DNA of 64,000 bases, from contig JAHBVJ010000005.1 in NCBI GenBank assembly GCA_019637615.1, forward strand, positions 248,001 to 312,000, in the 5' to 3' direction. Below the pieces are notes generated by a model. The model had not been told where the DNA came from and did no database searches. It saw only the letters and a list, made by a program, of their open reading frames with translations. The stretch is from Anaerolineae bacterium (GTDB lineage: Bacteria > Chloroflexota > Anaerolineae > Aggregatilineales > UBA2796). How positions within the stretch are numbered: position 1 is the stretch's first letter; every line of letters starts with the position of its first letter. Made by a program: the position numbers and the translations under genes. Below are positions 42,282 through 51,010 of this stretch, in pieces.

Positions 42282-43367
42282 GTGAACGAACATCGAGATT
42301 TGGCACTAGATTCGCAGATTAGTACGTTGGGATTCACGCAGCAGATTTTGTGCGGGCGCGGGACGACGGCGATCTGGTTGGCGGTGCGGGCGCTGACGGC
42401 AAACGATGAAGCGGCGGAAGTGATCATGCCGGATGTGCTGTGCTCGACTGCACTGGACGGCGTGATCTTGGCAGGGGCGGTGCCACGCTTCGCGGCGGTG
42501 GCGGCGGATCGGTTCACGGTGACGCCAGAGAGCATCGCGGCGGCGATCACGCCGAAAACGCGGGCGATCCTCGTAGCGCACACCTTCGGGCATGGCGTCA
42601 ATATTCCCGCGATCCGTGCCGTCGCGCCGCGCATCCCGATCATCGAGGACGCGGTACAAGGCATTGGCGGCAGCGTACACGGACAGCTGATCGGCACGCT
42701 AGGCGATGTCAGCATCCTCAGTTTCCACCCGACCAAGCTGATCGATGGGCACGGCGGGCTGCTGGCCTTCAACGACGCGACGATGCTTGCGCAGGTGACG
42801 GCGGACGTGGCGAGTCTGGCTGATGATCCGTGCGTGGGGTGGGAGCGCGTGCTGGCGAATTTGCATACGCTGCTGCCGGGCGCGGCGGCAGCGGGCTATG
42901 TGGCGCAGTTACGGGCGACGTACCGCACGCTGTTGAAGCAGTTTGACGCGACTCATGATAACGTGGCGCGTATCGCGGCGAGCTGGCGCAGCTTGGCGGA
43001 ACGTGTCAGCGCGCGCAATCAGAAAGCGCAGCTATTGCGAGATCGGCTGCACGGATTGGCGTCCAGTTTGCCGGAAATTCGCGTTGGCGACGCGATCTGG
43101 CGGTATACGATCACGCTGCCGAGCGCGATCCTCGCACGGCGGGCAGTACACGCGCTGACCCGCGCCCGCCTGATCAGCACGCAATTGTATCCATCGCTCA
43201 GTGGCTTGTTGGGACAGGTGCCTATGACGCCGTTCACCGATAGATTTGTAAATTTTTGGGTGGACGAACCCATTACCGAAGACTATTTTGAGCGTGTGGC
43301 TAGCGTTCTGAAAGATTTGAAAACGCTAACAATTGATAAAACTTACAAATTGGGTACGCGGATTTAG
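42282..43367 (+). CDS. DegT/DnrJ/EryC1/StrS-type PLP enzyme
   Basis: 361 residues from GTG. Fold type I features: GRGTTAIWLAVRAL, AEVIMPDVLCSTALDGVILAGAVPRFA, HTFGHGVNIPAI, PIIEDAVQGIGG (PLP-ring Asp), and FHPTKLIDGHGG with the Schiff-base lysine. The family includes sugar aminotransferases for surface polysaccharides or antibiotics. Sequence after residue 190 is divergent from typical members. No sugar gene is immediately adjacent, so the substrate is open. Start codon has only a weak ribosome site. Confidence 0.85.
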   Translation: MNEHRDLALDSQISTLGFTQQILCGRGTTAIWLAVRALTANDEAAEVIMPDVLCSTALDGVILAGAVPRFAAVAADRFTVTPESIAAAITPKTRAILVAHTFGHGVNIPAIRAVAPRIPIIEDAVQGIGGSVHGQLIGTLGDVSILSFHPTKLIDGHGGLLAFNDATMLAQVTADVASLADDPCVGWERVLANLHTLLPGAAAAGYVAQLRATYRTLLKQFDATHDNVARIAASWRSLAERVSARNQKAQLLRDRLHGLASSLPEIRVGDAIWRYTITLPSAILARRAVHALTRARLISTQLYPSLSGLLGQVPMTPFTDRFVNFWVDEPITEDYFERVASVLKDLKTLTIDKTYKLGTRI

Positions 43368-43422
43368 CGTCATGCTGATACAATAAGACCATCTTTGCTT
43401 CGGGGTTTAGCGTAGGCATACT

Positions 43423-43833
43423 ATGAACATGATGTCATCAAGGCCAAAGTTCAAGCAAGAAGTGATCGATGATGCGCTGCGGAAATTACATGCGGCGGTG
43501 CAAGGGGTGAAAGCGTCGGTCGTGGTCAACCGCGATGGGCTGCTGGTGGCGTCACACCCACCCGGCAATGAAGACGACGCGAACCCGACCAACAGCCCGC
43601 AGGTCGCCGCGATGGCTGCCACCATGATCGGGCTGGCAGAACGCACATTGGGACGGTTGGCGCAAGGTGACATGGAACGGCTGTTGATCGAGGGCGAACA
43701 CGGCGTGATGGTCGTGTATCCGGCGGGACGCGCAACGCTGGCAGTGCTGCTCGACAAGGATCAGAAGATCGGGCCGGTGCTGTACGCCGCCGCCAAGATC
43801 GCCAAGGAAATCGCGGATATTCTCAAAGGTTAA
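43423..43833 (+). CDS. roadblock/LC7 domain protein
   Basis: 136 residues. Roadblock fold: LRKLHAAVQGVKASVVVNRDGLLVASHPPG, a helix AAMAATMIGLAERTLGRLAQGDMERLLIEGEHGVMVVYPAGRATLAVLLDKDQKIGPVLYAAAKIAKEI. Bacterial roadblock proteins work with small GTPases (MglA/MglB type) in polarity and signalling or as regulators. No GTPase gene is beside it. The ATG at 43423 lacks a clear ribosome site. Confidence 0.88.
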   Translation: MNMMSSRPKFKQEVIDDALRKLHAAVQGVKASVVVNRDGLLVASHPPGNEDDANPTNSPQVAAMAATMIGLAERTLGRLAQGDMERLLIEGEHGVMVVYPAGRATLAVLLDKDQKIGPVLYAAAKIAKEIADILKG

Positions 43834-43838
43834 CGAAA

Positions 43839-43870
43839 CGTGCTTAGTGCTAGGTGCTTAGTGCTGAGTA
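43839..43870. repeat. GTGCTTAGT-type short repeat, copy 5
   Basis: CGTGCTTAGTGCTAGGTGCT followed by TAGTGCTGAGTA, six bases after the roadblock gene stop. Confidence 0.8.
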
Positions 43871-43924
43871 GAAGCGCAGTTCAGGCTTCATGATCGCCTA
43901 AGTCAAGGGTTTGCACGAAGTCTG

Positions 43925-44761
43925 ATGACCCATTCGCTGTATATTGTTCCCACGCCACTCGGCAATCTGGAAGACATCACGCTGCGGGCACTGCGCATCC
44001 TGCGTGAAGTTCGCCTGATCGCTGCCGAAGACACCCGCACCACGCGCAAATTACTCGACCGCTACGAGATCACCACGCCGCTGACGGCTTACCACGAACA
44101 TAATAAACTCACCAAACTGGATGCGTTGTTCGAGACATTGACGGACGGCGACATCGCGCTAGTGTCGGACGCCGGGACGCCGGGGATTTCCGATCCGGGC
44201 TACGAGTTGATCCGCGAGGCACTGGCGCGCGGCGTGAACGTGGTGCCGCTGCCGGGAGCATCCGCCGTGATCACCGCGCTGGTTGGTTCCGGACTGCCCA
44301 CTGATGGCTTTGTGTACATCGGCTTTTTGCCGCGCAAAGATAAAGCGCTGCGCGAATGCTTCACCGCGTTGGCAGAGGAACGCCGCACCGTGATCGCCTA
44401 TGAAAGTCCGAATCGGCTGGTGGAAACGCTGGCGACTTTGCAGAGCGTACTAGGTAATCGTCAGGTGGTGGTCGCGCGCGAACTGACCAAGCTGTATGAA
44501 GAATTCCAGCGCGGCACGGTGAGCGACGTGCTGGCGCACTTCACGACGCACGAACCACGCGGCGAGATCACGCTGGTGATCGCGGGCGCTGCCGATGCGC
44601 AAGCGGAACAAGCCACATGGGATGAGGCCGCCGTGTTAGCCGCACTCGATGAACAACTTACGCAGGGAATCCCGCGCAAAGAAGCCGCCAAAGCCATCGC
44701 GCTGCGTTCCGGCTGGGATCGGCGCGAGGTGTACCGACTGAGCCTCAACCTACCTTCGTAG
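43925..44761 (+). CDS. rsmI: 16S rRNA 2'-O-ribose C1402 methyltransferase
   Basis: 278 residues: LYIVPTPLGNLEDITLRALRILREVRLIAAEDTRTTRKLL, LVSDAGTPGISDPGYELI (SAM site), VVPLPGASAVITALVGSGL and the GFLPRK motif; C-terminal AAVLAALDEQLTQGIPRKEAAKAIA region. All are standard for RsmI of the SAM-dependent tetrapyrrole methylase fold, which 2'-O-methylates C1402. The last 17 bases overlap a convergent gene. Confidence 0.97.
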   Translation: MTHSLYIVPTPLGNLEDITLRALRILREVRLIAAEDTRTTRKLLDRYEITTPLTAYHEHNKLTKLDALFETLTDGDIALVSDAGTPGISDPGYELIREALARGVNVVPLPGASAVITALVGSGLPTDGFVYIGFLPRKDKALRECFTALAEERRTVIAYESPNRLVETLATLQSVLGNRQVVVARELTKLYEEFQRGTVSDVLAHFTTHEPRGEITLVIAGAADAQAEQATWDEAAVLAALDEQLTQGIPRKEAAKAIALRSGWDRREVYRLSLNLPS

Positions 44762-45221
44762 GCGCGTCATGGTGGCGGCGCGGCGTCAGGTCGTAATCGC
44801 GCTCGCGCAGCCAATGCAGCGCTTCGGATTCGTCAAAGAAGATTTTCGAGGCGGTTCTCACCTTCGGTATAAAATCCCCCAACATAACCGCCATCATACG
44901 CGCGGCAAAGCCATCCGCCATGACGAAGGCAAATGACTCGACTAGATCGCACGGGGTGTTGTGGACGCTATCAAACGCGAACACCGAGATGCCATAGGCG
45001 GAAGGCCAGCCAGAAACGCGCATATCGATCACGCTGCGGGCATGGCCTGTTTCTGCATAAGCAGCGCGATCATGTTCGTGAAAAGCATCTACGAGTGCGT
45101 CAACCGTGACGCGGCGTTTATCCAGCGCCCGAAAAATGGTCAGATTGCGTGGATATTTTTCAATGATCAAGCCTTCCACAGTGGTTGTGGAGAGTAGATC
45201 AAGGCTCAGGTGGGAAGGCAT
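44745..45221 (-). CDS. hypothetical STAS/SpoIIAA-like protein
   Basis: 158 residues from ATG 45221 with AAGG 13 bases before it: LDLLSTTTVEGLIIEKYPRNLTIFRALDKRRVTVDALVDAFHEHD, then KIFFDESEALHWLRERDYDLT. The alternating pattern with a late FDESEALHWL helix recalls STAS/SpoIIAA-like domains in which such a helix follows; not certain. No membrane segment. It overlaps the end of rsmI on the opposite strand. Confidence 0.55.
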   Translation of the reverse strand: MPSHLSLDLLSTTTVEGLIIEKYPRNLTIFRALDKRRVTVDALVDAFHEHDRAAYAETGHARSVIDMRVSGWPSAYGISVFAFDSVHNTPCDLVESFAFVMADGFAARMMAVMLGDFIPKVRTASKIFFDESEALHWLRERDYDLTPRRHHDAPTKVG

Positions 45222-45463
45222 GACTAGTTTCATCCTTGGATACACTAACATATTATATACAATCAATAAAATGTCAACGTAAATTTTTCGCTTTCTCAGC
45301 GTCGATTCATTTATGCCGTGATTCTAATAGAACTGTACAAAGATAATACAATCCTAGCAAAAACATTTGCTGTCTGGTAGATGAACCTGCTAGAGTTAGG
45401 CTGACGCATCACACAGCAGGATCACTGACTGCTGAACCTAGACAGAGTCAAGCTAGCAACCTC

Positions 45464-46450
45464 ATGGAATATCAAGAACTCTCCGTCCGCTTGTCTGAAC
45501 TGCCTGATCAGCCGATTTATAATGTCAAGGCTGTCTGCCTGCGCACCGGAATCTCCAGCGCGGTGCTGCGGGCGTGGGAACGCCGCTATGGAATGCCATC
45601 GCCTAACCGATCCGCACAGGGCTATCGGCTGTATTCCGAACGCGACCTAGCGATTTTGCAGTGGTTGATGCAAGCGACGGCGAAGGGGATCAACATCAGT
45701 CGCGCTGTTCAGGACTTGAATGCGCTGATCGCAGAGCATGAAACGCTGCACATCACACTCCCGCTGCACGCCCCAGAACATCCCACCAGTACACCGCGAT
45801 CACCGGAAGCGCTGGCCGTGGAATTAGCCGGAGCCTACGGGTCGCTCTCCGAGAACCAGTGCGATGCATTGCTGACCGAAGCATTGGCGCTGTATACGCA
45901 TGAAACGGTGCTGTTGTCGGTGCTGCGGCGCGCCTTGATGATCCTGCGGCACGAGATCAGCTTGCAGGTGACAGCCCCGATGATCGAGAATTTCGCGATC
46001 AACCATATGTGCCACCGACTCGCGCGGACGCTGCAACTGACGCCGATCCGCGCGCCGACTCGCAGTGTGCGGCTGATCGGATTCGCGGGCGAAGACAGTG
46101 AACTCGATCTGCTAATGTTGACACTGCTGCTGCGACGGGCGGGACATCATGTGATTTACGTGGTGGCGGATTTTGAGGCGGAAGCGTTGCGCGAGGAAGT
46201 CCGTGCGCTGCGAGCCAGCTTGATCCTGTTTTACGTCAATGCAGCCGAAAATGCAGAGAAATTGCGCGATATTTCGACAGCACGCAGTGCCCACACAGTC
46301 ATGCTGTACGCAGGCGCGGGATTAGGCTTCAAGCCTGAACTGCGCGATAATATACCATTGGAATATATCGGGGATGACTTGCGGCAGATGTATCGGGAAC
46401 TGCTGGTTCGACTGCGGCAGGTAGACACTCTGGAACCAGACAAGGTATAG
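45464..46450 (+). CDS. MerR-type regulator with B12-binding-like domain, cobalamin ligand lost
   Basis: 328 residues. MerR HTH (YNVKAVCLRTGISSAVLRAWERRYGMPSPNRSAQGYRLYSERDLAILQWL), a helical middle, then a Rossmann-like C-terminal domain (SVRLIGFAGEDSELDLLMLTLLLRRAGHHVIYVVADFEAEALREEV). In CarH/LitR-type photoreceptors the ExHxxG motif supplies the cobalt ligand; here the same place reads EDSELDLLM with no histidine. It probably works without adenosylcobalamin. The SRPBCC gene follows after 5 bases. A paralog with the motif intact lies at 51011-51988. Confidence 0.88.
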   Translation: MEYQELSVRLSELPDQPIYNVKAVCLRTGISSAVLRAWERRYGMPSPNRSAQGYRLYSERDLAILQWLMQATAKGINISRAVQDLNALIAEHETLHITLPLHAPEHPTSTPRSPEALAVELAGAYGSLSENQCDALLTEALALYTHETVLLSVLRRALMILRHEISLQVTAPMIENFAINHMCHRLARTLQLTPIRAPTRSVRLIGFAGEDSELDLLMLTLLLRRAGHHVIYVVADFEAEALREEVRALRASLILFYVNAAENAEKLRDISTARSAHTVMLYAGAGLGFKPELRDNIPLEYIGDDLRQMYRELLVRLRQVDTLEPDKV

Positions 46451-46455
46451 GGACT

Positions 46456-46959
46456 ATGGCACGCTTTAAACATACATTTCGCGTCAATGCCCCTCTCAGC
46501 GCTGTCTGGCAGTTGCATGAAGACCCCAAAGCGCTGCATGAGTTAACCCCACCGCCATTACGAGTCAAGATTTTGCACATGGATACCCCCCTCCGCGTCC
46601 GATCACAACTTGTGTTCCGGCTAGGGATCGGGGCGTTAGGCGTGGGATGGCACGCGATTTATGACGAATTCACGCCGTATGAGCCGGGTATGCATGTGTG
46701 CGGCTTCGTGGATCGTTCGATCAGCAGCCCGTTCCGATCATGGACGCACCGCCATATTTTCCACGATCTGGACGGCAAGATCAGCAGCGTCAGCGATGAT
46801 GTCACGTTTGAGCTGCTGTCGGGGCTGGTGGGTTCCGTAATCACATGGCTGGTCGCGTGGCCCGCTATCGCCTGCTTGTTCTTGTTCCGGCGGTTCAAAA
46901 CGCGGCAAATGCTGACGCAGATGTTGCAGCAGAAGGAGCAGGAGCGGTTGGAAGGTTAG
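46456..46959 (+). CDS. SRPBCC family protein
   Basis: 167 residues: MARFKHTFRVNAPLSAVWQLHEDPKALHELTPPPLRVKIL, HAIYDEFTPYEPGMHVCGFVDRSISSPFRSWTHRHIFHDL and a last membrane-like helix VGSVITWLVAWPAIACLFLFRRF. The START-like fold holds hydrophobic ligands. It begins 5 bases after the MerR-type gene stop, so is cotranscribed; in related bacteria this kind sits with carotenoid or fatty-acid genes under light or B12 control, but no such gene is here. Confidence 0.85.
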   Translation: MARFKHTFRVNAPLSAVWQLHEDPKALHELTPPPLRVKILHMDTPLRVRSQLVFRLGIGALGVGWHAIYDEFTPYEPGMHVCGFVDRSISSPFRSWTHRHIFHDLDGKISSVSDDVTFELLSGLVGSVITWLVAWPAIACLFLFRRFKTRQMLTQMLQQKEQERLEG

Positions 46960-47037
46960 GAGATATTTTCCTGCGTGCAGAGGCCGGGAGTAACCATCCG
47001 CACGCAGTACAAGTTGACGAAGAAATGTGCGTTAGAC

Positions 47038-47733
47038 TTAGGCGCGCTGCTTAACGCGGTAGATCAGCAAGCCAGCAACCGCGACCGATAGACCACTCAT
47101 CACGATCCACATCCCCGCTTTGGACGTATCCGTGCCCGCCATCAGACTGTGCAGCGTGACCAGAGCGAATGACGCGTACGAGGTGTAGTGCAGCCAGCGC
47201 CAGACCCGTTGACCGATCACGCGGCGCACGCTGAAGCTGATGGTAATGGCTAAGGTCAGCCATGCCGCCAGCGTGCCGAAACCGACGGCAAGCGGTCGAT
47301 AGGGGCCAGTGAACGGGATCAGCAGATCGCTCAGGGTATAGGCATAATACTTGTCAAAGAGCAGCATCCCGACGTGAACGAACATCAGCACGACCGCCAG
47401 CCACGAGGTTGAGGCATGGAGCAGCATACTCATGGTTCCGGGCGACCAATCCTTGATCACGCGGGTCGTGAGCAGCACGCCCCAGATGGTGGACGCCGCC
47501 AGCAGCGCATAGGCGATCAGCCCCGTCGCCCGCGAGATGTGCCAACTAAGCTGCGTATCCGCCGCAAGGGAGGCCGACAGCGTGCCCGTTTGCATCAGAG
47601 AGAATAATGACCAGCCCGCGATTGCCAGCATGGCGATCAGGATGCCGAGGTCGAGCCAGAGCGGATACACGGACGGAGCGGCGGCTGTCTTGGCGGCACG
47701 CTGTGAACGTTGAACGGTGGGAACGGTAGACAT
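47038..47733 (-). CDS. ferric-reductase-like transmembrane protein (MsrQ-like)
   Basis: 231 residues with six helices and the pairs of heme histidines HASTSWLAVVLMFVHVG and WLHYTSYASFALVTLHSLMAG. The family passes electrons across the inner membrane via b hemes (YedZ/MsrQ, FRE). The gene starts at the last base of the apbE stop, TAATG overlap, so translation is coupled. No MsrP is seen, so the electron acceptor is open. Confidence 0.88.
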   Translation of the reverse strand: MSTVPTVQRSQRAAKTAAAPSVYPLWLDLGILIAMLAIAGWSLFSLMQTGTLSASLAADTQLSWHISRATGLIAYALLAASTIWGVLLTTRVIKDWSPGTMSMLLHASTSWLAVVLMFVHVGMLLFDKYYAYTLSDLLIPFTGPYRPLAVGFGTLAAWLTLAITISFSVRRVIGQRVWRWLHYTSYASFALVTLHSLMAGTDTSKAGMWIVMSGLSVAVAGLLIYRVKQRA

Positions 47734-48632
47734 TATCTGCTCTCCTGCATGAGCGCCTTGAACTGCGGCGAATAGTGAACGGAACCATCTTCATGAATGA
47801 GTAGGGACGGCAACTCCGGCAGCTTGCCGCTGATGAGGGCGGCTTTGGCCCAGACCTCGGCGTCCATGCCGGTGGGCGCGATGACGGTGGCGGAGAGGAC
47901 ATGACTCTCGGCGGGCAAGCCTGTGCGCGGATCGATCACATGGTGAAAGGTGCGCCCGTCCCGCGACCAGCGACGGTAATCGCTGCCGCTGGTCGCGATG
48001 GCGGCATCCGTCAGCAGCACCACGCGCAGGGTTTCGCCTGTGTGCGGGTGCGGAATATTGACTAGCCAACCGCCCGCCTCATCCGGCGAGCCGTGCGCGA
48101 CCATATCGCCACCCGCATCGACCAGACATGCGCCCACCTGACTGAGATAATCGGCGGCTTGCTGCGCTGCCCACCCTTTGACCAGACCACCTAGATCGAG
48201 CTTCGCGCCGACAGGCAGTCGCAGCCGACGACGGCTCGCATCGTAGTTTATTTCGCGATAGCCGGGGACGGTTGGCTGTCCCTGCGCGTTCCCCGGCACG
48301 AATTGGGCGGGGTCTTCGAAGCTGTGATCGTAGCCAGCCGATTCTAGAGCGGGCAGGATCAGCGGATTGAACAGGCCGTCTGTCTCGGCAGCGGCTTTGA
48401 GCGCTAACTCCACCAGATCGGACATCACCAGCGATAGAGGCTGCCAAGCGCTCGCGTTCACGTTGAGCAGGGATAATTCGCTTTCCGGGCGGAAGCGCGA
48501 GAAGCGATCTTCCCACGCTTCGAACAGCGCCGGAATATCGGTCAGGATGCGGGCGTCGTCGCTGGTGGGAGCGTTCAGCCAGACATCGATGGTGCTGCCC
48601 ATCGCTTTGAAATTGATGGTGTAGTTTGGCAT
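47733..48632 (-). CDS. apbE: FAD:protein FMN transferase
   Basis: 299 residues: MPNYTINFKAMGSTIDVW, FEAWEDRFSRFRPESELSLLN, LDLGGLVKGWAAQQAADYL, DAGGDMVAHG, FHHVIDPRTGLPAESHVLSATVIAPTGMDAEVWAKAALI. This is the complete ApbE set, including the DAGGD and HVIDPRTG motifs. The enzyme flavinylates a target protein threonine. Its neighbour is a ferric-reductase-like protein and a small Ser/Thr-rich protein; no FMN-binding domain gene is in the window, so the target must lie elsewhere or be unusual. Confidence 0.94.
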   Translation of the reverse strand: MPNYTINFKAMGSTIDVWLNAPTSDDARILTDIPALFEAWEDRFSRFRPESELSLLNVNASAWQPLSLVMSDLVELALKAAAETDGLFNPLILPALESAGYDHSFEDPAQFVPGNAQGQPTVPGYREINYDASRRRLRLPVGAKLDLGGLVKGWAAQQAADYLSQVGACLVDAGGDMVAHGSPDEAGGWLVNIPHPHTGETLRVVLLTDAAIATSGSDYRRWSRDGRTFHHVIDPRTGLPAESHVLSATVIAPTGMDAEVWAKAALISGKLPELPSLLIHEDGSVHYSPQFKALMQESR

Positions 48633-48645
48633 GGTCGCCTCAAAA

Positions 48646-48670
48646 GTATGCTAGGTACTACGTGCTAAAT
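48646..48670. repeat. GTGCTTAGT-type short repeat, copy 6 (degenerate)
   Basis: GTATGCTAGGTACTACGTGC followed by TAAAT between apbE and the upstream small gene. Confidence 0.55.
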
Positions 48671-48679
48671 CGATGGTCG

Positions 48680-49009
48680 TTAGCGGCTGGATCGCGTCGA
48701 TGGGCGCGGCTGGCTCGATGTGGTGTAAATCGTGACCGAGGTCGCCGGTTGTTCCGTCGCTTGGATGGTGGTCGATGAACCGTTCGTCACTACGGACGCT
48801 TGATCGTCCGAGGTGGTGACTACGCTGGCGGTTTGTGCCGCCGAGACGCTCTGATCTTGCAGCGCCAATGTTTGCACGCCCAATAACGCGGCGAGGGTCG
48901 CGCCCGTCGCCAGCGCCAACCGTACAGAAAAACGCTGTCCGCTGGTTAGGACGTTGGCGCGCTGCGGTTTTTGTTCACGTGGTCGATCTTGTCCGTTTAA
49001 TGTTCGCAT
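48680..49009 (-). CDS. small secreted or anchored Ser/Thr-rich protein
   Basis: 109 residues; AGGGAGAG lies before the ATG. A basic first 30 residues, one membrane helix (LALATGATLAALLGVQTLAL), then a Ser/Thr/Gln-rich exported tail (SSTTIQATEQPATSVTIYTT). No family recognised. It is the first gene of a probable operon with apbE and the reductase-like gene. A membrane-anchored accessory is the simplest reading. Confidence 0.6.
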   Translation of the reverse strand: MRTLNGQDRPREQKPQRANVLTSGQRFSVRLALATGATLAALLGVQTLALQDQSVSAAQTASVVTTSDDQASVVTNGSSTTIQATEQPATSVTIYTTSSQPRPSTRSSR

Positions 49010-49293
49010 GGTATGTGTCAGCTCTCCCTAAGCATGATAAGCATTGTGAGCGTTGGTATTCGGAGAAGTTGTGAGCGCCGGGTGTTCATGGCATTCTCAG
49101 CGATGCTCATCGGCTCTCCAGCGACCTCTACAACTTCTCTTACATCGTCTCTCGTCGCTTATGAACATCATTCTACGGTGTCGCACCTTAACTAAATAGG
49201 GCAATAACTTAACTGCACCTTAAATATAATTAAGATTAGGAGAGTGGGAAAAGCATTGTAGGGGATCAGGCTAAGGAGGTAATCAACAACAGC

Positions 49294-49617
49294 ATGATGA
49301 ATAACATCCAAAATGTATCTGGTATTGGTATTGAATATGTCGATGATGAGGGAAATCTAAAATTTATCGATTTCCATGCGTGCTATCGAAGCTATTTGAA
49401 AATGCATTATGGAGATGAGTTTACTGAAATGGATTTGCCCGAATTTGAGAGGACGAGTTACAAGTGCGTTGGGCAAAGAGATCTTTTTACCAACCCTCCA
49501 TACATCGAACTATTCACTGATCCACCAACGCGCTTCGAATTTTCATCAAAAGATGGATTCTATGAACTCCAACGGCAAATTCATAAAGCCAGATGGCGCA
49601 CAATGGATTTGAGCTGA
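49294..49617 (+). CDS. hypothetical protein, 107 residues, AT-rich
   Basis: MMNNIQNVSGIGIEYVDDEGNLKFIDFHACYRSYLKMHYGDEFTEMDLPEF and on; no family recognised. Base composition is clearly lower in GC than nearby genes, which hints at transfer. An AAGGAGG stands about 14 bases before the ATG, longer than usual. It is flanked by converging 3' ends of the ICMT-like gene and the start of the apbE operon. Confidence 0.6.
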   Translation: MMNNIQNVSGIGIEYVDDEGNLKFIDFHACYRSYLKMHYGDEFTEMDLPEFERTSYKCVGQRDLFTNPPYIELFTDPPTRFEFSSKDGFYELQRQIHKARWRTMDLS

Positions 49618-49635
49618 TGGCTTCGAAAACCCGAA

Positions 49636-50256
49636 TCAAAACACGCCCGGAATGAACAACTTGGTGCGCTGTTTGTACGCGGTGAAGTCGGGGTAGCGCG
49701 CAAGCGAACGATCCTTCTGGTACATATTGGGGAACCAGATGATGAGCATGTACAGCGCCAGCACGACCAGCGGCAGCCAGTGCGCCGACAGCAGCGCGAA
49801 ACTCAGATAGATCATGAATTCACCGAGATAATTCGGGTTGCGACACAGCGACCACAACCCCTCCGTGATCAGCTTGCCCGGTTGCAGCTTCAATGCCGTG
49901 TACTTTTGCATATCGGCGGTGTAGTGGAGGAAAACGCCGAGAATATACAGCGCGATCAGCAAGCCAAGCGCGAAAGCGGGCAAACGGACATTCTGCGAGG
50001 TGATGATCAGCGGCGCGATCCAGTACAGCATCAAGCCCGCCCAGATGCCGAGTCCAGCGGGCAGCGAAACAGGGCGTTCCCACGTTTTATCCGGAAAAAC
50101 CCGACTCTTGATCACCCACATCCAGCCATAACTGCCATGCAGCGCCAGATAGACCCACGCGGTCGGGTTTTCCCATTGGTTAAAAATCGCCATCATGAGC
50201 AGGACGGCGACAAACGTCACACCTTTATTGGAATCAATAAAATGTTTCCACTTCAT
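49636..50256 (-). CDS. isoprenylcysteine methyltransferase-like/DUF1295 membrane protein
   Basis: 206 residues with five to six helices; ITEGLWSLCRNPNYLGEFMIYLSFALLS is the SAM-dependent ICMT/DUF1295 signature (RNPxYLGE). The family methylates or modifies membrane substrates. It starts 8 bases after the response regulator stop and is likely cotranscribed with it and the MerR/B12 gene. The substrate is unknown. Confidence 0.82.
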   Translation of the reverse strand: MKWKHFIDSNKGVTFVAVLLMMAIFNQWENPTAWVYLALHGSYGWMWVIKSRVFPDKTWERPVSLPAGLGIWAGLMLYWIAPLIITSQNVRLPAFALGLLIALYILGVFLHYTADMQKYTALKLQPGKLITEGLWSLCRNPNYLGEFMIYLSFALLSAHWLPLVVLALYMLIIWFPNMYQKDRSLARYPDFTAYKQRTKLFIPGVF

Positions 50257-50264
50257 AGTGTACG

Positions 50265-50978
50265 CTAGGCGGTTGTCTCCTCGTGCTGCGCCAAGCGGTA
50301 TCCGATCCCCGGCTCATTCAAAATGTAGATGGGATTGGTGGGATCTTTTTCGATTTTTTGACGCAGCCGCCAGATCGTCGCGCGGAGGATGTGAACATCT
50401 TCACTATATTCGACGCCCCACACATGCGAGAGCAGGTAATCATGCGTCAGTACGCGGTTGGTGTTCTCCGCGAGGTTGAGCAGCAGCCGATATTCCGTTG
50501 GCGTCAGGTGGATGGCGTTACCATCGACGGTGACGAGGCGGGTGGCGTAATCGATGCGCAAGCCGCCGTTCTGGTACATCGTTTCGCGCGTGGCAGTAGG
50601 CTCGGCGGGGCGGTAGCGGCGCATGACGGCGACGATACGCGCTTGCAATTCGCGCGTGCCGAATGGCTTGGTCAGGTAGTCATCCGCGCCCATCATCAGC
50701 GCCTTGACTTTGTCATCTTCGGCAGCATTGGCGGTGAGCACAATGATCGGCATGTCGAACTGGCGGCGAACGTTTTCCAGCACCTCGAAGCCATTCATAC
50801 GCGGTAAGCGCAGGTCAAGCAACATCAGGTCAGGCATGTTGCCTTGGACGAGTTCCAGCGCTTTGACGCCATCTTCCGCCACCAACACATCGTAGCCCAA
50901 CATTTGCAGGCTGCTGCGTAGGTAGCGCGATACACGGATTTCGTCTTCAACGACGAGTAACAATGGGCGTGCCCTCAT
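50265..50978 (-). CDS. OmpR-family response regulator, no adjacent kinase
   Basis: 237 residues: PLLLVVEDEIRVSRYLRSSLQML, phospho-Asp in DLMLLDLRLP, lysine in DDYLTKPFGTRELQARI, then winged-helix output (LTPTEYRLLLNLAENTNRVLTHDYLLSHVWG, HILRATIWRLRQKIEKDPTNP, YILNEPGIGYRL). The KdpE-like family fits. No histidine kinase is nearby. Lies between the MerR/B12 gene (32 bases upstream) and the ICMT-like gene (8 bases downstream). Confidence 0.92.
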   Translation of the reverse strand: MRARPLLLVVEDEIRVSRYLRSSLQMLGYDVLVAEDGVKALELVQGNMPDLMLLDLRLPRMNGFEVLENVRRQFDMPIIVLTANAAEDDKVKALMMGADDYLTKPFGTRELQARIVAVMRRYRPAEPTATRETMYQNGGLRIDYATRLVTVDGNAIHLTPTEYRLLLNLAENTNRVLTHDYLLSHVWGVEYSEDVHILRATIWRLRQKIEKDPTNPIYILNEPGIGYRLAQHEETTA

Positions 50979-51010
50979 GACATTCGCCTTTCTCTTAAAT
51001 AGTTAAGATG

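Noticed and set aside
48680..49009. ApbE flavinylation site in the small Ser/Thr-rich protein (TGAT within the membrane helix)
   Set aside because: TGAT resembles the SGAT motif of flavinylated proteins but lies in the hydrophobic signal/anchor helix, where an FMN site is unlikely, and there is no FMN-bind domain around it.
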